64,000 bases of DNA from Macrothele yani (Eukaryota; Arthropoda; Arachnida; Araneae; Macrothelidae): NCBI GenBank assembly GCA_039090855.1, contig CM077011.1:16865001-16929000 (forward strand), read 5' to 3'. The position numbers and the translations under genes were made by a program. Position 1 is the stretch's first letter. Each line of letters opens with the position of its first letter. The notes beneath the pieces were generated by a model that saw only the letters and a list, made by a program, of their open reading frames with translations, did no database searches and had not been told where the DNA came from. This document shows positions 1 through 12,008 of the stretch, in pieces.

Positions 1-121
1 TTTGTCTTACGGCACTGGCTCTCTCCCTTCCCTGGAACCAGTGACCCTAAATTAGGGACGGGCGACTGCTTATAGCCCGTTGAGTTGCTCACAGTGGTCG
101 TTAAACCTCCAATCAAAAAAA
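1..121 (+). repeat. SINE1, copy 1 (3' part, cut by window edge)
   Basis: This is the 3' body of the tRNA-derived SINE called SINE1 here. It has the TTAGGGACGGGCGACTGC block, the GTTGAGTTGCTCACAGTGG block and the terminal CCTCCAATC followed by a short A-tract. The tRNA-like head lies outside the window. The same body occurs in eight other copies in the window. Confidence 0.9.
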
Positions 122-191
122 TACATTTTGAACATGTAAAACAATATTTTTAAATGTTTAATTTGCGACGTATGTCGCTATTAATCTTCTT

Positions 192-409
192 GGCCGCCCC
201 GGTGGCGCAGTGGTCTAAGGCGTTGGCCTCTGATCATTCGTCCGTAAGTGGTCCGGGTTCGAATCCCGGTCAGGCATGGATGTTGTGTTTGTCTTACGGC
301 ACTGGCTCTCTCCCTTGCCTGGAACCAGTGACCCTAAATTAGGGACGGGCGACTGCTTATAGCCCATTGAGTTGCTCACGGTGGTCGTTAAACCTCCAAT
401 AAAAAAAAA
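192..409 (+). repeat. SINE1, copy 2, full length
   Basis: Complete tRNA-derived SINE of about 218 bp. The head is tRNA-like, with an A-box region (GGTGGCGCAGTGGTCTAAGG) and a B box (GGGTTCGAATCCC), which would act as an internal RNA polymerase III promoter. An unrelated body follows, ending CCTCCAAT plus an A-tail. The flanking direct repeat AATCTTCTT (before the head and after the tail) is a target-site duplication, so this copy moved by LINE-type retrotransposition. The mobilising LINE is not identifiable from the window. Confidence 0.93.
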
Positions 410-958
410 TCTTCTTGGAGGGGGCTTAAGTCCCCAAAGCCCCCTCCGTGGATGCGCCAATGGCATGGCATGAAATAAAAATAAATAAATATTTGCTTCC
501 GATTGAAAACTTTCTTTTACCATTCGATTTCATTTTCATCGAAGACTTAAGTTCAGTTACTTTTTCAAGATACGCATCGTCATTTTGCTGTAGTTGTATC
601 GTCCTGCTTCCATCTCTTCACGACATCACTTGGAATCGATTTTGTTATGTTTAACTGTAATGTCCCATACGAAAAGGTTACTTAAGTGACATCCTATGAC
701 CAGCCCACGACGGAACTCTGAAAGTTGACGTCCACGCGGCATATCCGCTTCAAAGTTACTGACAACGCGATGGAACATCTCAGCTTTATAAACGTACCCT
801 CCCAGTCACAGCGCAACTTCTCTTTGCACTTATGCAAGTACTTGGCAGTGTCTGAATGCTTTTGTTAATATAATGTACTTACTGTTGCCGCCTTCGTAAA
901 TACTTACTTTTTATGGGTCACATATTTTCTTTCATAGGTTTTACGATAATAATATTTA
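410..958. other. No gene seen
   Basis: About 550 bp of AT-rich sequence without a convincing reading frame. A short G-rich/C-rich palindrome (GGGGGCTTAAGTCCCC, near 423) resembles one near 55585. Nothing else is supported. Confidence 0.6.
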
Positions 959-1669
959 TTAACCCTTTAACGACCATAACGCCCAAAGTGCTCGTACATA
1001 CAAACGGCCATAGCCGCCTGAAATGCTTGTCTAGGGAGAGTCAGATTTCCTACCCTTACCTGGTCCAAGGAGGTTAGAACAGATGGAGTAAGGGACAGCC
1101 ATTCCCTTCGTGTAATCAAAGTGAAGGCCGCCCCGGTGGCGCAGTGGTCTAAGGCGCTGGCCTCTGATCATTCGTCCGTGAGGGGTCTGCGTTTGAATCC
1201 CGGTCAGGCATGGATGTTGTGTTTGTCTTACGGCACTGGCTCTCTCCCTTCCCTGGAACCATTGACCCTAAATTAGGGACGGGCGACTGTTTATAGCCCA
1301 TTGAGTTGCTCACGGTGGTCGTTAAACCTCCAATCAAAAAAAAAAAAAAAAAATCAAAGTGAAGCCACCGAAATGTCACGATCATGACGTCACAGTCAAT
1401 CACAGCCTCTTCCGCCATGTTGGTGAGACGTTTGAGCATTAAATTTGTCTGCTCAAAGTGCTACAAGTTTGTGAAGTCATCCTTACTCCATTTATTCTAA
1501 CCTCCTTGACCTGTTCTTCAAATTTCCTCGAATTATGAGGTATCAGCAAGAGTCACCCTCAGTCACTATTGTTGTTATTAAACAAAGAATTGAACCAACA
1601 GACAGTTTCGGGATCTATGGTATTTTGAGTGAAAAAACGATTTTGGAGTTATGGTCGTTAAAGGGTTAA
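959..1669. mobile_element. piggyBac-type MITE flanked by TTAA, with a SINE inside
   Basis: Terminal inverted repeats of at least 23 bp pair 959-981 with 1647-1669. Each starts TTAACCCTTTAACGACC, and the outer TTAA is duplicated, as for piggyBac-superfamily insertions. A second pair of inverted repeats lies inside (about 1059-1094 and 1481-1513, around GGAGGTTAGAA). No transposase is encoded. Without the nested SINE1 the element is about 480 bp, so it is a non-autonomous miniature element. Confidence 0.8.
1126..1352 (+). repeat. SINE1, copy 3, nested in the TTAA MITE
   Basis: Full-length SINE1 with tRNA-like head and a poly-A tail of about 17. The 13-bp direct repeat AATCAAAGTGAAG flanks it exactly (1114-1126 and just after the tail). 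The B box is slightly degraded (GCGTTTGAATCCC). It lies between the two arms of the TTAA MITE, so it is younger than that element. Confidence 0.93.
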
Positions 1670-2064
1670 TCCACCTACCTAAGTACTATTGAATGTCAGG
1701 AATAAGTAAACCTTATTATTGCTGTTATGATTTAACACTACTTAGCATGGACCGGATTGTGGCTCGGTTGTGGTCGCGAATAAATGTAATTAGTCCAGGC
1801 TGTAGGGGGTCGGAACTTAGAAGAAATTAGTAACCTCTTGAAACTCTAAGGATAACTGCTCTTTTCCCTTTGTAATAATATGCTAAAAGTCCCCGCATGT
1901 CCTACTTTTGCGTCATCTAATATGGAGACAGTCATCTGCAGGACAATTAAGTTTTACCTTCTTTCTTACCTTAGATTTAATTCTACAGTCTTGGACCCTC
2001 AAATAAAATGTTTTGCAAATGGCTTTTTCTTTATTTTGATGTGTAGTACATTCCTGTATGTTAC
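1670..2064. other. No gene seen
   Basis: About 400 bp between the MITE and the mariner relic. No conserved frame, repeat or RNA signature was recognised. Confidence 0.5.
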
Positions 2065-2990
2065 ATGGATCCAAAGTTACACATACGAAATCCGATCAAA
2101 AGTTCCGAGTTATACAACAAAGTGCTTACGTTACTGAAGTCTGGCTATGATCTCCCTCAAAGTAGTCTTCTTGGGCAGCGATACACCGCTGCCAGCGTTT
2201 TTGCCACTGTTGGAACGCTCCCTGGAAGTCCTGTTCGCGAATCGTGTCAAGGAACGTCTGAGATTCGCGCTGAATCTCGTCCACGGTATCAAAATGGCGA
2301 ACTTCTATTCATCTTTGGGAATAGAAATTTCTATTCATCTTCGGGAACAGAAATAAGTCGCAAGGCGCCGAATCCGGCGAGTGAGGAAGGGTAGCCATGC
2401 TGTTGCGGCTGCAAAACCGGCGTGTTGCTAATGCTCTGTGAGCTGCTGCATTGTCGTGGTGGAGCAGAAAATCGCCCCTGCGCCGTATTTCGCGTCGTTT
2501 GCGGCGAATGTCCTCTCTAAGACGCAGCAGAACATCGCAGTAAAAAAGGCGCTGCACAACCCCACGAATGTCGAAGAACACGATGAGCATGCTTTTGGTT
2601 GCGCTCTGGACCTGTCGGGCCTTTTTCGGTAGTGGAGATGCTGGACCTCTTCCACTGCGACGATTGTTGTTTCGTATAGGGGTCGTAACTGTTGACCCAA
2701 GTCTCGTCCCCATTGATGACCAGTGACAGAAACTTTGGTTTATTCACCACCTGCAGACAGAGATCTTGAAAATCTGACGCAGAATTTGGTGTTAGCTTGC
2801 TGCTCTAGTTTGCAGTCCATACCAAAATCGCTGCTGTGTTCTGCACGTGGTCACCAAATGTCGTGTAGCACAGCTCTCGATGTTCACAGAACGACGCCAC
2901 TCGACACAATGACCCATGAATGTCACTGCCCTCGCCCGCTACTCGCGCACCCGCGTACTGCCATCTATTGGCGCGCTACGTAACTAGTCT
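2065..2990 (-). mobile_element. mariner transposon relic (DD34D transposase, broken)
   Basis: Read on the minus strand, fragments in different frames match a mariner transposase in order. GDETWVNSYDP (first catalytic Asp) is near 2715. The block KKARQVQSATKSMLIVFFDI follows, then FLLHHDNAAAH (second Asp), then SPDSAPCDLFLFPK (third Asp). The C-terminal tail (FQGAFQQWQKRW-type) lies near 2170-2230. The fragments are split by several frameshifts and an insertion near 2300-2350 that duplicates a GGGAATAGAAATTTC-like stretch, so the gene is dead. Clear terminal repeats were not resolved and the ends are approximate. Confidence 0.85.
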
Positions 2991-3233
2991 CGGATTTTTT
3001 TTATCGCACTACGTAGTATACTAGGGTCGCGTTAACGTGATCATGTACATATTTTATATCGTTCTTTTCTGTCTGTTGTAAACGTTTTCCTCTTTCTCAT
3101 GCAATGTTATATGGGTACAGGAATAGTCTGAAACACAATGCAATTTAAGTATACATAAGATCAATAGCATTTTTGTTTATTCATTATTGACATGACCAAA
3201 TTATTCCAGAACTGCAGGTAACACACAAACGTA

Positions 3234-3634
3234 CTTAAGGCTCTACGAGACCCGCCATCTTGTATTGTGCATTCTCTTGTTAACCAACGGGCAAGCGTAT
3301 TTCACAAATTGCTCTGGCAATTTTGCACATTTTGGAACACCGTTTGTGGCTAACGCAAGATATATGATAAATAAAGAGTTCCCTGGTTTCAGATTTTCAT
3401 TTTGGGCTTTTGAAGTATTTTTTATTAATTAATAAAGCTATGGAAGACGCCTTGGTACGACTTTCACTGCAGATAAAAAATGAAGGGACTCTTTATTTAT
3501 CATATATCTTGCGTTAACCACAAACGGTGTTCCAAAATGTGCAATATTGCCCGAGCAATTTGTGAAATACGCTTGCCCGTTGGTTAACAAGAAAAAGCAG
3601 TAATACAAAATGGCGGGTCTCGTAGAGCCTTAAG
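3234..3634. mobile_element. Foldback/MITE with ~150-bp inverted arms and TTAA ends
   Basis: Left arm 3234-3384 and right arm 3484-3634 are near-perfect reverse complements, both ending CTTAAGGCTCTACGAGACCC. They enclose a spacer of about 100 bp. The outermost TTAA is present on both sides, consistent with a TTAA-targeting transposon. There is no coding capacity. The fraction of the element in inverted arms (about three quarters) is unusually high. Confidence 0.85.
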
Positions 3635-4418
3635 AACTGCAAATATATTATGTCTCTTTTAATACCAGTTTACTGTTGCTTGATATTTATAAAAAGAAAG
3701 TTCAGAAAAAAATGTAATTCCGTACACATTAGAAATACTATACTTATATAAAGAGCACGAAAGAGAAGTTTTAATATGCTAAGGTAAATGTCCACATGCT
3801 ACTGTCATCATAATCGATGGTGTCAATTTCATTCTCTGGCTACATGTTTTCACATGGAAAAATTCCTCTGCAGTCCACGAACATGTCAGTGCAAAGACAA
3901 TCCAGCACGTCGACAGTTGCAGTTAGAGCACATGAGAGTTTTGCAAGAGCAGGATACCAGCTTTAGAAGATTGTTTGGTGCTGGCCGATCCAAAGTGGGA
4001 ATAGGGCAGGGTTGTACACTTTTCTTCCCACTATCCCCATTCAGTTGATGGAATATCTTACCCCATCAGGTTTGGACTTGGTGATAAACCTTTAACATGT
4101 GCTGTCGACTCAAACCTGCTGTTCGTGGTAAAACTGCAGAATTTAACTGAGTAGTCAGTGAATGTTGTCCGACAAGTCTCCTGTATGTGAAGTATGACCA
4201 GGAAGCCAGCGTGTCCCCATTACGTGTCCCATACAGACGCAACAGAAAGTGTTCTCCTGCTTTAACCCATCGGTCAGAATTCGCAGCAGGACAGTTGAAT
4301 ATGCTTACGACCTGTTGCAAGTCTTTCTCTCATAGTTTATAACAAGTATTCTTTCCTTATTGATACAGGAACGCGTGCATAAAGAGTATCGCATTGCACA
4401 TACTTCCCACACTGTCTT

Positions 4419-4638
4419 GGCCGCCCCGGTGGCGCAGTGGTCTAAGCGATGGCCGTCTTATCACTCGTCCGAAAGGGGTCCGGGTTCGAATCCCGGTTAG
4501 GCATGGATGTTGTGTTTGTCTTACGGCACTGGCTCTTTACCTTCCCTGGAACCAGTGACCCTAAATTAGGGACGGGCGACTGCTTATAGCCCATTGAGTT
4601 GCTCACGGTGGTTGTTAAACTTCCAATCAAAAAAAAAA
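4419..4638 (+). repeat. SINE1, copy 4
   Basis: Full-length SINE1 with intact B box (GGGTTCGAATCCC) and A-tail. Imperfect flanking repeats around CACACTGT (4408-4416 and just after the tail) mark the target-site duplication. It sits inside the large minus-strand pseudogene, in its C-terminal part. Confidence 0.92.
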
Positions 4639-4981
4639 TCACACTGTGTTGTAACTGCTGTATGTTGAACACTTACACTGGTTGATGAAGTTTGCCCTCT
4701 TTGCGAAAGAATATGTTGACATGATGCAAAGCAAGATGTATATCTTCAGCTACAACTTAAACATGGTTATCTGAAGTCGTTATCTGGATAGCTATTGTGA
4801 CAACCATACGATCAGCATTAGTCAGCAAGAACTACTTTAATCCCAGACGAAATTATGTGTTTACTTAATGCTTGAATGAAGTAAAAGTTATTTATTTCAT
4901 GGGTTCCTCGAGGACAGTGACTGTGTTATAGTAACTGTCATAGTTTCTTCAACAATAATTTCTGCAGATGATATGGACATA

Positions 4982-6172
4982 CACCGATGAGCCCATTACA
5001 TTATGACTACCTACCTAGTAAGCTGTACGACCCTCTTTAGTCAACAAAACAGTGGCCACCCGGCGAGGCATCGATTCGATGAGGTGGCGATAGGTATCCT
5101 GGGGTATCTAGTACCATAATGTCAAGAGCAGGTCCTCCAGTTCCAGCACATTTCGGGGTAGTGGTGATTTATCGAGAAACCCGCGTTTCCAAGGCGAACC
5201 ACACATGTTCGATTTGGTTCATGTTAGTTTGGAGGCCACGGCATTAACAAAAAGTCACCAGCATGTTCCTCGAACCACTCCATGACTATTCTGGCAATCT
5301 GGCATGGCGCATTATCCTGTCAGTAAGGGTCATTACCAGCAGGAAACACAGTTGCCATAAATGGGTGAACTTCGTCCACAACAATGTTCGGATACGTGAC
5401 AGCTGTCAGGGATTATGTTATTGGGATAATGGAGCCTAAATGGTCCCAAGAGAACATCGCCCACAACATAACACTACCGCGTTCGGCCTGTTCCCGCCCA
5501 ACAGTGCATCCAGGTGAGATAGCCTCCGTTGGTAATCAACGTATCTGCGCTCGGCCGTCTATGTGATGCACCAGAAATCTTGATTCGTCACTTTATTTCA
5601 ATCATACACGGTCCAATCTGGATGATCTTGGGCCAATTTCGTTCGTTGTTGGCGACGACGTGCAGTGAGCATGGGGACCCGGCTGGGTCTGCGGCTACGC
5701 AGGCCCATGCGCCGAAGGTTGCGATGAACTGTGTGCCGTGACACATTGCCCTGATCACCACTGTTGTAGCGGCTGGTTATTTGTCGAAGTGTGGCCCTGT
5801 GGTAGTTGTGTACAATGCGCGATAGTCTCCGCTCCCCTCTGGCATCAAAGAACTACGAACTACATACGGCAGGACGATGGTTCATCGATTGGCCATCTGT
5901 GCATCACTATCGATACATACTAAAAAACCCACAAGCCGCGCCGTTTACCAGATTGTAGTTCGGAGGCGCTTTGCCATCACAATTTGTCTTACATCGAACT
6001 CCGATAAATAATCAGGTTTTCTCATTCTGACTCCGAACATTCTACTAACCGAAAGCCGGTCCTCGGGTTGTATATATACTGCTCTGTGAACTTCACCTGC
6101 GCCACCTTTCGGTCTCCAGGCGCGTTCATTTCTCTAGGCTGGGGGTGGTCATAATGAAATGGCTCATCGGTT
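4982..6172 (-). mobile_element. Tc1-type transposon A, full length, transposase decayed
   Basis: Terminal inverted repeats CACCGATGAGCCCATTAC (left) and the complement of ATGGCTCATCGGTT (right) bound a 1,191-bp element flanked by the dinucleotide TA. Minus-strand transposase remnants include QDNAPCQIARIVMEWFEEH (second catalytic Asp, ~5300) and WPPN..EPN-TC, a worn SPDLNPIEH region with the catalytic Glu (~5230). The first-Asp motif is eroded to TNQDF. Stops and frameshifts are frequent. The element lies within the large uncharacterised pseudogene and so entered it later. Confidence 0.88.
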
Positions 6173-9100
6173 TACTTCTCCTGTGTATGGCTTTGTACTC
6201 AGAACGATGTTTCATATCCATCAAGCACTACTTTCACTCTGGCTCCATACTTGTTATGAATGTTTGACTAGTACACATAATACAGATCCCGGTATGTTAC
6301 ATTTCGGTGCCAAACAACTTTGTGTAGAAAGAACCCTCCATCAACCATACTAACGCCATAACGAATTTCTTGCTCAGTTATGATTTTTTTCCACATAAGG
6401 ACAATACCAGACTTGTTAGATTTTCTCATTAAACTATTGTCAAACAAGATGGTGGGTACGGAGGAAGTTTGTAGGCAAGGCAGTTGGCGATTTTTTTGTC
6501 CGAAAACATTACACACAACATTCTGTTGAACAGTTGCATGGAATTTACTTGAACTTTTTCACCCCCTAAAGTGATGCCTCGATTCACAAGGGACAGTGGT
6601 GTTTCACTTTGTGATTTCGTTTGATATGTACAGTGACGATTTTCTTGCCGCCATTACAAACATGGCTTCAAGTCTACACTCATTACCAGAATCGCAGTTA
6701 ACATCGGCATCTCCTGTTCCTGTGAAAGGGAAATGTTGTTCGAACCATTCCACAAACTTTTCAATGAATTTAGCATCATGACCCCTCCGTGACTGTCTCC
6801 TTTCAGTGTGCTGCTCGGATGCTGCTCTTCGGATTACAACGTATTCCTCCAGTACATATACCACTTCTGTGCTCTATGACATACAAAGGGTCTATTTCGA
6901 TATGGTTCGCTCTTTGACACCATTACCAGGAGTCAGACCACTAATTGGTTTCATTGCTGTCATCAGCATTTACTCCGTAATAATATCCCTCCAAGCACCT
7001 GACCACAGCTTCTTCGTCCGATGAATGGCAAAGTCTCTGGATGTGGCAAAACGCTCGTATGAATCTGGCAGAATTGTATTTGGCAGTTTCACCATTTGCT
7101 GCGAGTAAAGGTGGGCAGTTCTAGCATAATTCAGGTATCCAGATGCATGAAAACAGGGCAACATTCTCTGAATGTAATGAAGTTCGCAATCTCCTCTCCG
7201 TTCAGCACGCACTCATGATGTTTCCTTGGCCACGTCTCATGATGTTCACTTGGTCAATGTAGTGTGCCCATAATTTACTGGTTCTGCTTTTTCTAGATTC
7301 TCCTTCGATTCGATCATTTACCTTTGCCTTTGCCTCTGTCAAAATAGGGAATGACTGAAGTGGTTCAAGTGGTTCTTTATGGAATAAGAGGCGGAATGCA
7401 AGATGCTGCAGTTCTTCTGATGTTTCATGGGTAAAGTTAGACTACTGCGCGACACAGATGAAAACGGATCACTGTGTTAAGAAGTGTGCGCGAAGAGCTC
7501 TGTCATTACTATGCCCATTCATCATTTTTGGAATGGAAGAATGAGCATATACATTTTTCCACAGTTCTTCTAGTACACTTCCTGACATTACGTACACAAC
7601 AGAACCAATGGATGACATAGGGGTATGGAATTCACTAAGCCTCAGGACTACGTTACACTAATCATCTTGCTTCTTCAGTCTCCACTATTTCAGAGGTCTT
7701 AAGGTATCAGAGCTGGTCAAATCTCACAAAACATGGGGAACTTCCACACCTGAAGCAAACTGTAGCGCACTTTATATAACTGTTGGATCATACGGCTGCA
7801 AGTTGATAAACGCGGCAGTACTCTTACGTTGTTCACCTGATATGCTTTGGTTCCTTCCAGAACTTTTTCCATGTACCCATTCCAACCAACCTACTTATAA
7901 TTTCCACCCATGTATGTTGTCGTTCATAAGAAAAACCATTAGTATTCCCATAGTAGAAGATCTGGGAGCAGAGATGTCTTGAAGATGTAGGTCCAATGCA
8001 GCAATGCTTCTGTAGGGATGCTCTGCTTGACTTTATGGCAACGTTTACGTTTTTTTCCCATTTCTTCTGTTAATAGCATGTGCTTCAGTCTAGGTATCTC
8101 TGCTGGAAAGTGGACTGCATTATCAGATGCAATGCACTGTATTCCTTCCATGCTGTGGAATGTCTCATGTCCATCAATGATCCTAACGTTGAAGTTTGCA
8201 TTGTCGAAAAAAAAACTTCACAAAAGCACCACGACTCATTTCTGTATCTTTGGAAATAGAGAGGACGGATGACTCGTAGTGCTGCACCTCTGTGTTGTCC
8301 CCAGATCCTAGGCTGTGGAGGAAATCAGGTTTCCTGGAACCAAAGCATCTGTGTAAGAAGATTCCAACTGCAAGGTGAATAACCAAAATGAATGAATGAC
8401 GCCTTGCGGCTTTCATGACGGAGTTTTCGATTGAAGAACATACTTTCTTCCAACACAATGTGTCGTCTACTTTTAATTTTTCATGATCATACCGTCAACC
8501 AGAAGACGCAGTGTTTTGGGAATTAGCATACTGTTAGCCAACTTGTTTCGTCTATAATAATGGGATGCACATTTGTTCGGTAAACGTTTGCATAAATATC
8601 CTCGCGAACAATATGTGCTGCTGCTGCATCCCTATTCGCGCATATCTTCTTGATGGATCAGATTTACGCTCGTTGTACCACAGTAAATTCAGATTTTCAA
8701 AGTCTGTCTCTTTTAAGTAGAGTAACTATAATTTTTCGGCCAGGAGTGTCTGTAATGAGGATGCCACCACTATACTAGACTTTAAGTTAAATCTCCAGCT
8801 GATTTCCGGAGTGCACGTCGTCATAACCACATAACTCATTCATTTTCTAAATCAGATCTTCTACACTGTACTGACATTAGTCATTGTCATCAAGAAATGC
8901 ACACAGCATTTCAAATGCCAAAAGCTTACACTCATTCACTGGTCTAACAGGCCTAGGGAGTGGTTCCTGCGTGTACTGCAGAGATGAGCACGAATTCACC
9001 TTATAAATCTGCTGGAAACATCAGCCGTGGTATCTAGCTTCTGCTGCAATTAAGTCGGTAGAGCTGGCTAGTCTGGCCTGCACAGCTTCTCTCCATTTGT

Positions 9101-9570
9101 CAGTATGGTGTCTTTTACTTGCAGCAGGGCCACTACACTAATGCTGTTTCGATAAATTGAGAGCTTTTTCTTTTCAGTTTCAATATCAACTAACTCACAG
9201 CTAAAGAGGCAGTTCAGTTTAAATTTGAAAGGTAATGCTTCTGATCTTGTACTACGGATCTCATTATCATCTTTTCCAGTTTATACCAAACTTTTTTTAT
9301 CAGCACCTATGAGAATGGTACGTGTGTACTTTTTTACGACGTTCTGTATGAAGTAACATTGCCAGAAACTACTGCAGAGTGTCTGCAAAGTCATTACCTC
9401 TCTTTAACATTTGCATTAATAAGTGTCTGAAGACCTCTGTCTACTTTAACAACTATTACACATTAACGAAATCCCTCGCACAGTATGCAGTTGTCAATGT
9501 CCTTTGATTCTATGGTGTGAATTTGGCAATGCAGTCATACACATTTATGCCTTTGTGCAAATAATTCACT

Positions 9571-9909
9571 ATGAAATCGTGCCAATTATCAGTCAACTGT
9601 GTAAGCACACAAAACCGTACCTTCAGATGTAAGCACAGTGGTACTCTACAGAAGTATGCAAAAATAAATACTGACAATATAACACACAATTATGCTGAGA
9701 AAGAAGGAAAACCATAATTGGCCTACAGATGGCGGCGGCCATATTGCATGACGTAAAAACTGGACATTCGGGGACTTCTAGAGTATGACTGTATAGGGCA
9801 AAAGAAAGTTATCTTGCGAGTTTCAAAAAGTTACTCATTTACGCTTTGCAACCGTAGGTTGAAGAAACGAATATGCTCCAGCTTTGTCTGTCCCCACGAT
9901 AACTCGCAT
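9571..9909. other. No gene seen
   Basis: About 340 bp upstream of the large pseudogene. It may contain that gene's eroded 5' region, but nothing specific can be supported. Confidence 0.4.
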
Positions 9910-10340
9910 AAAAATTGTTCGATGTCGATGAAATTTTAGTATGTGGTAGGGGCCAACCTGGGAAGGAACCTTATTGGAAATGGGGTCAAAGGTCAGGACA
10001 TAGGAGGGGATCCATTCCTACGCCCTTATGCGTCATAACTTATGTAAAAAGTCTTCGATTGAGGCAAAACTTAATCATGTTGTTCCGGAGATGTACTGAA
10101 CCGGTTATGTTTAATATCATCGAAATAGGGTCAAAGGTCAGGCAACAGGAGCGAGATTTATTCCACAGCCATTATCCTCATAACTTGAATAAAATGCTTC
10201 TATTGCGAAAAAATTTAAGTATGTTGTTCCGGAGGTATACTAAATAAATTCTGTTGAATATCATCGAAATGGGGTCAAAGGTCAGGGAACAGGAGCGAAT
10301 TTTATTCCATAGCTATTATTCTCATAACTTGAGTAATGAT
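9910..10340. repeat. 145-bp tandem repeat, about three units
   Basis: The block GGGTCAAAGGTCAGG recurs at 9983, 10128 and 10272, giving a period of 144-145 bp. Flanking blocks such as TGTTCCGGAG and TCATAACTT keep the same phase. The units are diverged. No coding signature. Confidence 0.8.
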
Positions 10341-11796
10341 TTCTGGTATATTGGAAAGCGTATTATAATCAATGCATTACATGATTTTACTAACTTTTTT
10401 TTCTAGGTTTGGCGTCAGAAGTTTTCCCTACAGCCTAGACTAAATGTGTTCAACGTAAATAAGTGTATGCTCTATATTCACGTGCTTTATTTCACACTCA
10501 AAAAGATATTGGTATGCAAAAGTTGCTTAGCATAAATTATCTAAAAGGAGTACCAGGCTGCTTTCTTGACTTTTCTTTTTTTGTTCAAGCGGATAAAATT
10601 AACGGAACATTATTTTCGTTTACTGAAATTAAGACCGGAGCGATGAAGAAAAGTAAGGTTGGTGTTTAATACTTATGCTCCCTGAAAATGCGAAAAACAA
10701 TATCACATTGCATTTTGCGTCACCTTCTGTCACAAGGAAATTCTACAGAGAAGTTTCGCTCTCTATGCTGGGCACCATCTGCAGTTTATCACCATGCAAA
10801 CTATTTATTCATTGGGAGAAAATAGATTTGCCTCATGTACGGCGTTTACTTTTGCGATGAACTTCTTTGATATTGAAAAATTACGTACAAAAGAATGAAT
10901 TTTCTGCTCCCTTAAGATTTTGGCCGTTTCAAAAGCTCATTTTCTTGCGTTATAACGCGATTTCGAGGACACTGCTGTATTCAATATTTTACAGGCAGAT
11001 GCATTAGGAAGTTATTTTCTCAATGTTTCCTACTTAAAGCACAGAAATTCCGTTCTGATTAGAACAACAAATAAATGGAAATCATGCCTCTTGTTCTGCT
11101 CGAAGTTTCCTACTTCGACAAAATGCTCAGAGCGGAAATAATTGTTATTACCTTTTTTTATCATCTCGAGGTTTTTATTAAACTTCAACTTTTCTTAAGA
11201 CCTTTAGTGTGGAAATAAGTTCGAAATGTAATCAGGTATGAAAGCAATAAGAATGCATAAAAAAAAATACGAACCCGAAAGAAAACTAATATTGAATTTC
11301 AAACAACAGGCCCAATAACTGTAATGAAATATATAATTTAGAAATAGGAGGAACCCAATTCTTCCCTCCCATCTTAATTCATTTTTTAGGGCGGGTCGTA
11401 AAACTTGTGAATGTAAATCGAAAACTAATTTCCATTGGAATTAATGAAAATATGTGCTAATAAATAAGTAAATGATAAAATATGGAATTTCGTTATGGGG
11501 CTAGAGAATTAAAATGTATGGCAATTACACTGTTTTTTTTTTATATTTTAAGACAATTGTAATACCAATGTGAAACTTAATTTACATAATTAATTTTCAC
11601 ATCTCCGAGGGTCGCTGTAAGTGGAACTATTGCTCTGAATGACGTCAGATTTATTATAACTCCTGTGGCGATGGAATTTTGTTCGACAGAAAAACGGAAG
11701 TTCGTTTTAAAACTCGCCTTGCGGGGGATCATTGGCGCTGAAATCACGTGTACCAATGAAGTCCACTTAATACAAGCTGCCATAGTCCAAATATGC
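10341..11796. other. No gene seen
   Basis: About 1.45 kb of AT-rich sequence. The short open frames have no recognisable motif, and no repeats or RNA features were identified. Confidence 0.5.
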
Positions 11797-12008
11797 TAAA
11801 ATGTCGCAGTGGTCTAAGCCGTAGATTCCGATCATCCGTCCGAGATGGTTCAGGTTTCGTATTCCGTGGAGGCAGAGACCTTATATTTGTCTTACGGTAC
11901 TGATTCTTTCCCTTCCCTGGAAACAGTGTCCCTAAATTAGGGACGGGCGACTGCGTATAGACCACTGAGTTGCTCACGGTGGTCGTTAAAACCCCAATAA
12001 AAATAAAT
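11797..12008 (+). repeat. SINE1, copy 5, diverged and 5'-truncated head
   Basis: The body matches SINE1 (CCCTAAATTAGGGACGGGCG and TGCTCACGGTGGTCGTTAAA). The head keeps GTCGCAGTGGTCTAAG but has lost the leading GGCCGCC block, and the B box is mutated (AGGTTTCGTATTCC). This is an older copy. Confidence 0.85.

Larger units (their letters stand above)
3840..9570 (-). pseudogene. Relic of a large uncharacterised animal protein, interrupted by SINE1 and Tc1
   Basis: On the minus strand, many short frame fragments line up as one protein of roughly 1,300 residues once the two insertions are subtracted. From the N-terminus: a CILCE-type Cys pair (~9500), LCAFLDDND (~8880), a DGH..FH-like motif (~8180), then AWRDIITE and SGLTPGNG (~6950), ASEQHTERRQSR (~6800), MVDGGFFLHKVVW (~6330), AGEHFLLRLYG (~4250) and a Cys-rich tail CSCKTLMCSNCNCRRAG (~3910). 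I recognise this order from a large hypothetical-protein family that is multicopy in many invertebrate genomes. I know no name or function for it. Frameshifts and stops are numerous. The copy number suggests it is mobile or carried by something mobile, but that is inference. Confidence 0.7.

Noticed and set aside
215..523. Minus-strand open frames of ~60-105 residues over SINE1 copies (for example 215-523, 1149-1439, 4442-4672, 31761-31982, 62542-62922)
   Set aside because: They share the text SMGYKQSPVPNLGSLVPGK because they are translations of the same SINE body. There is no start context, and the sequence is explained by the repeat.
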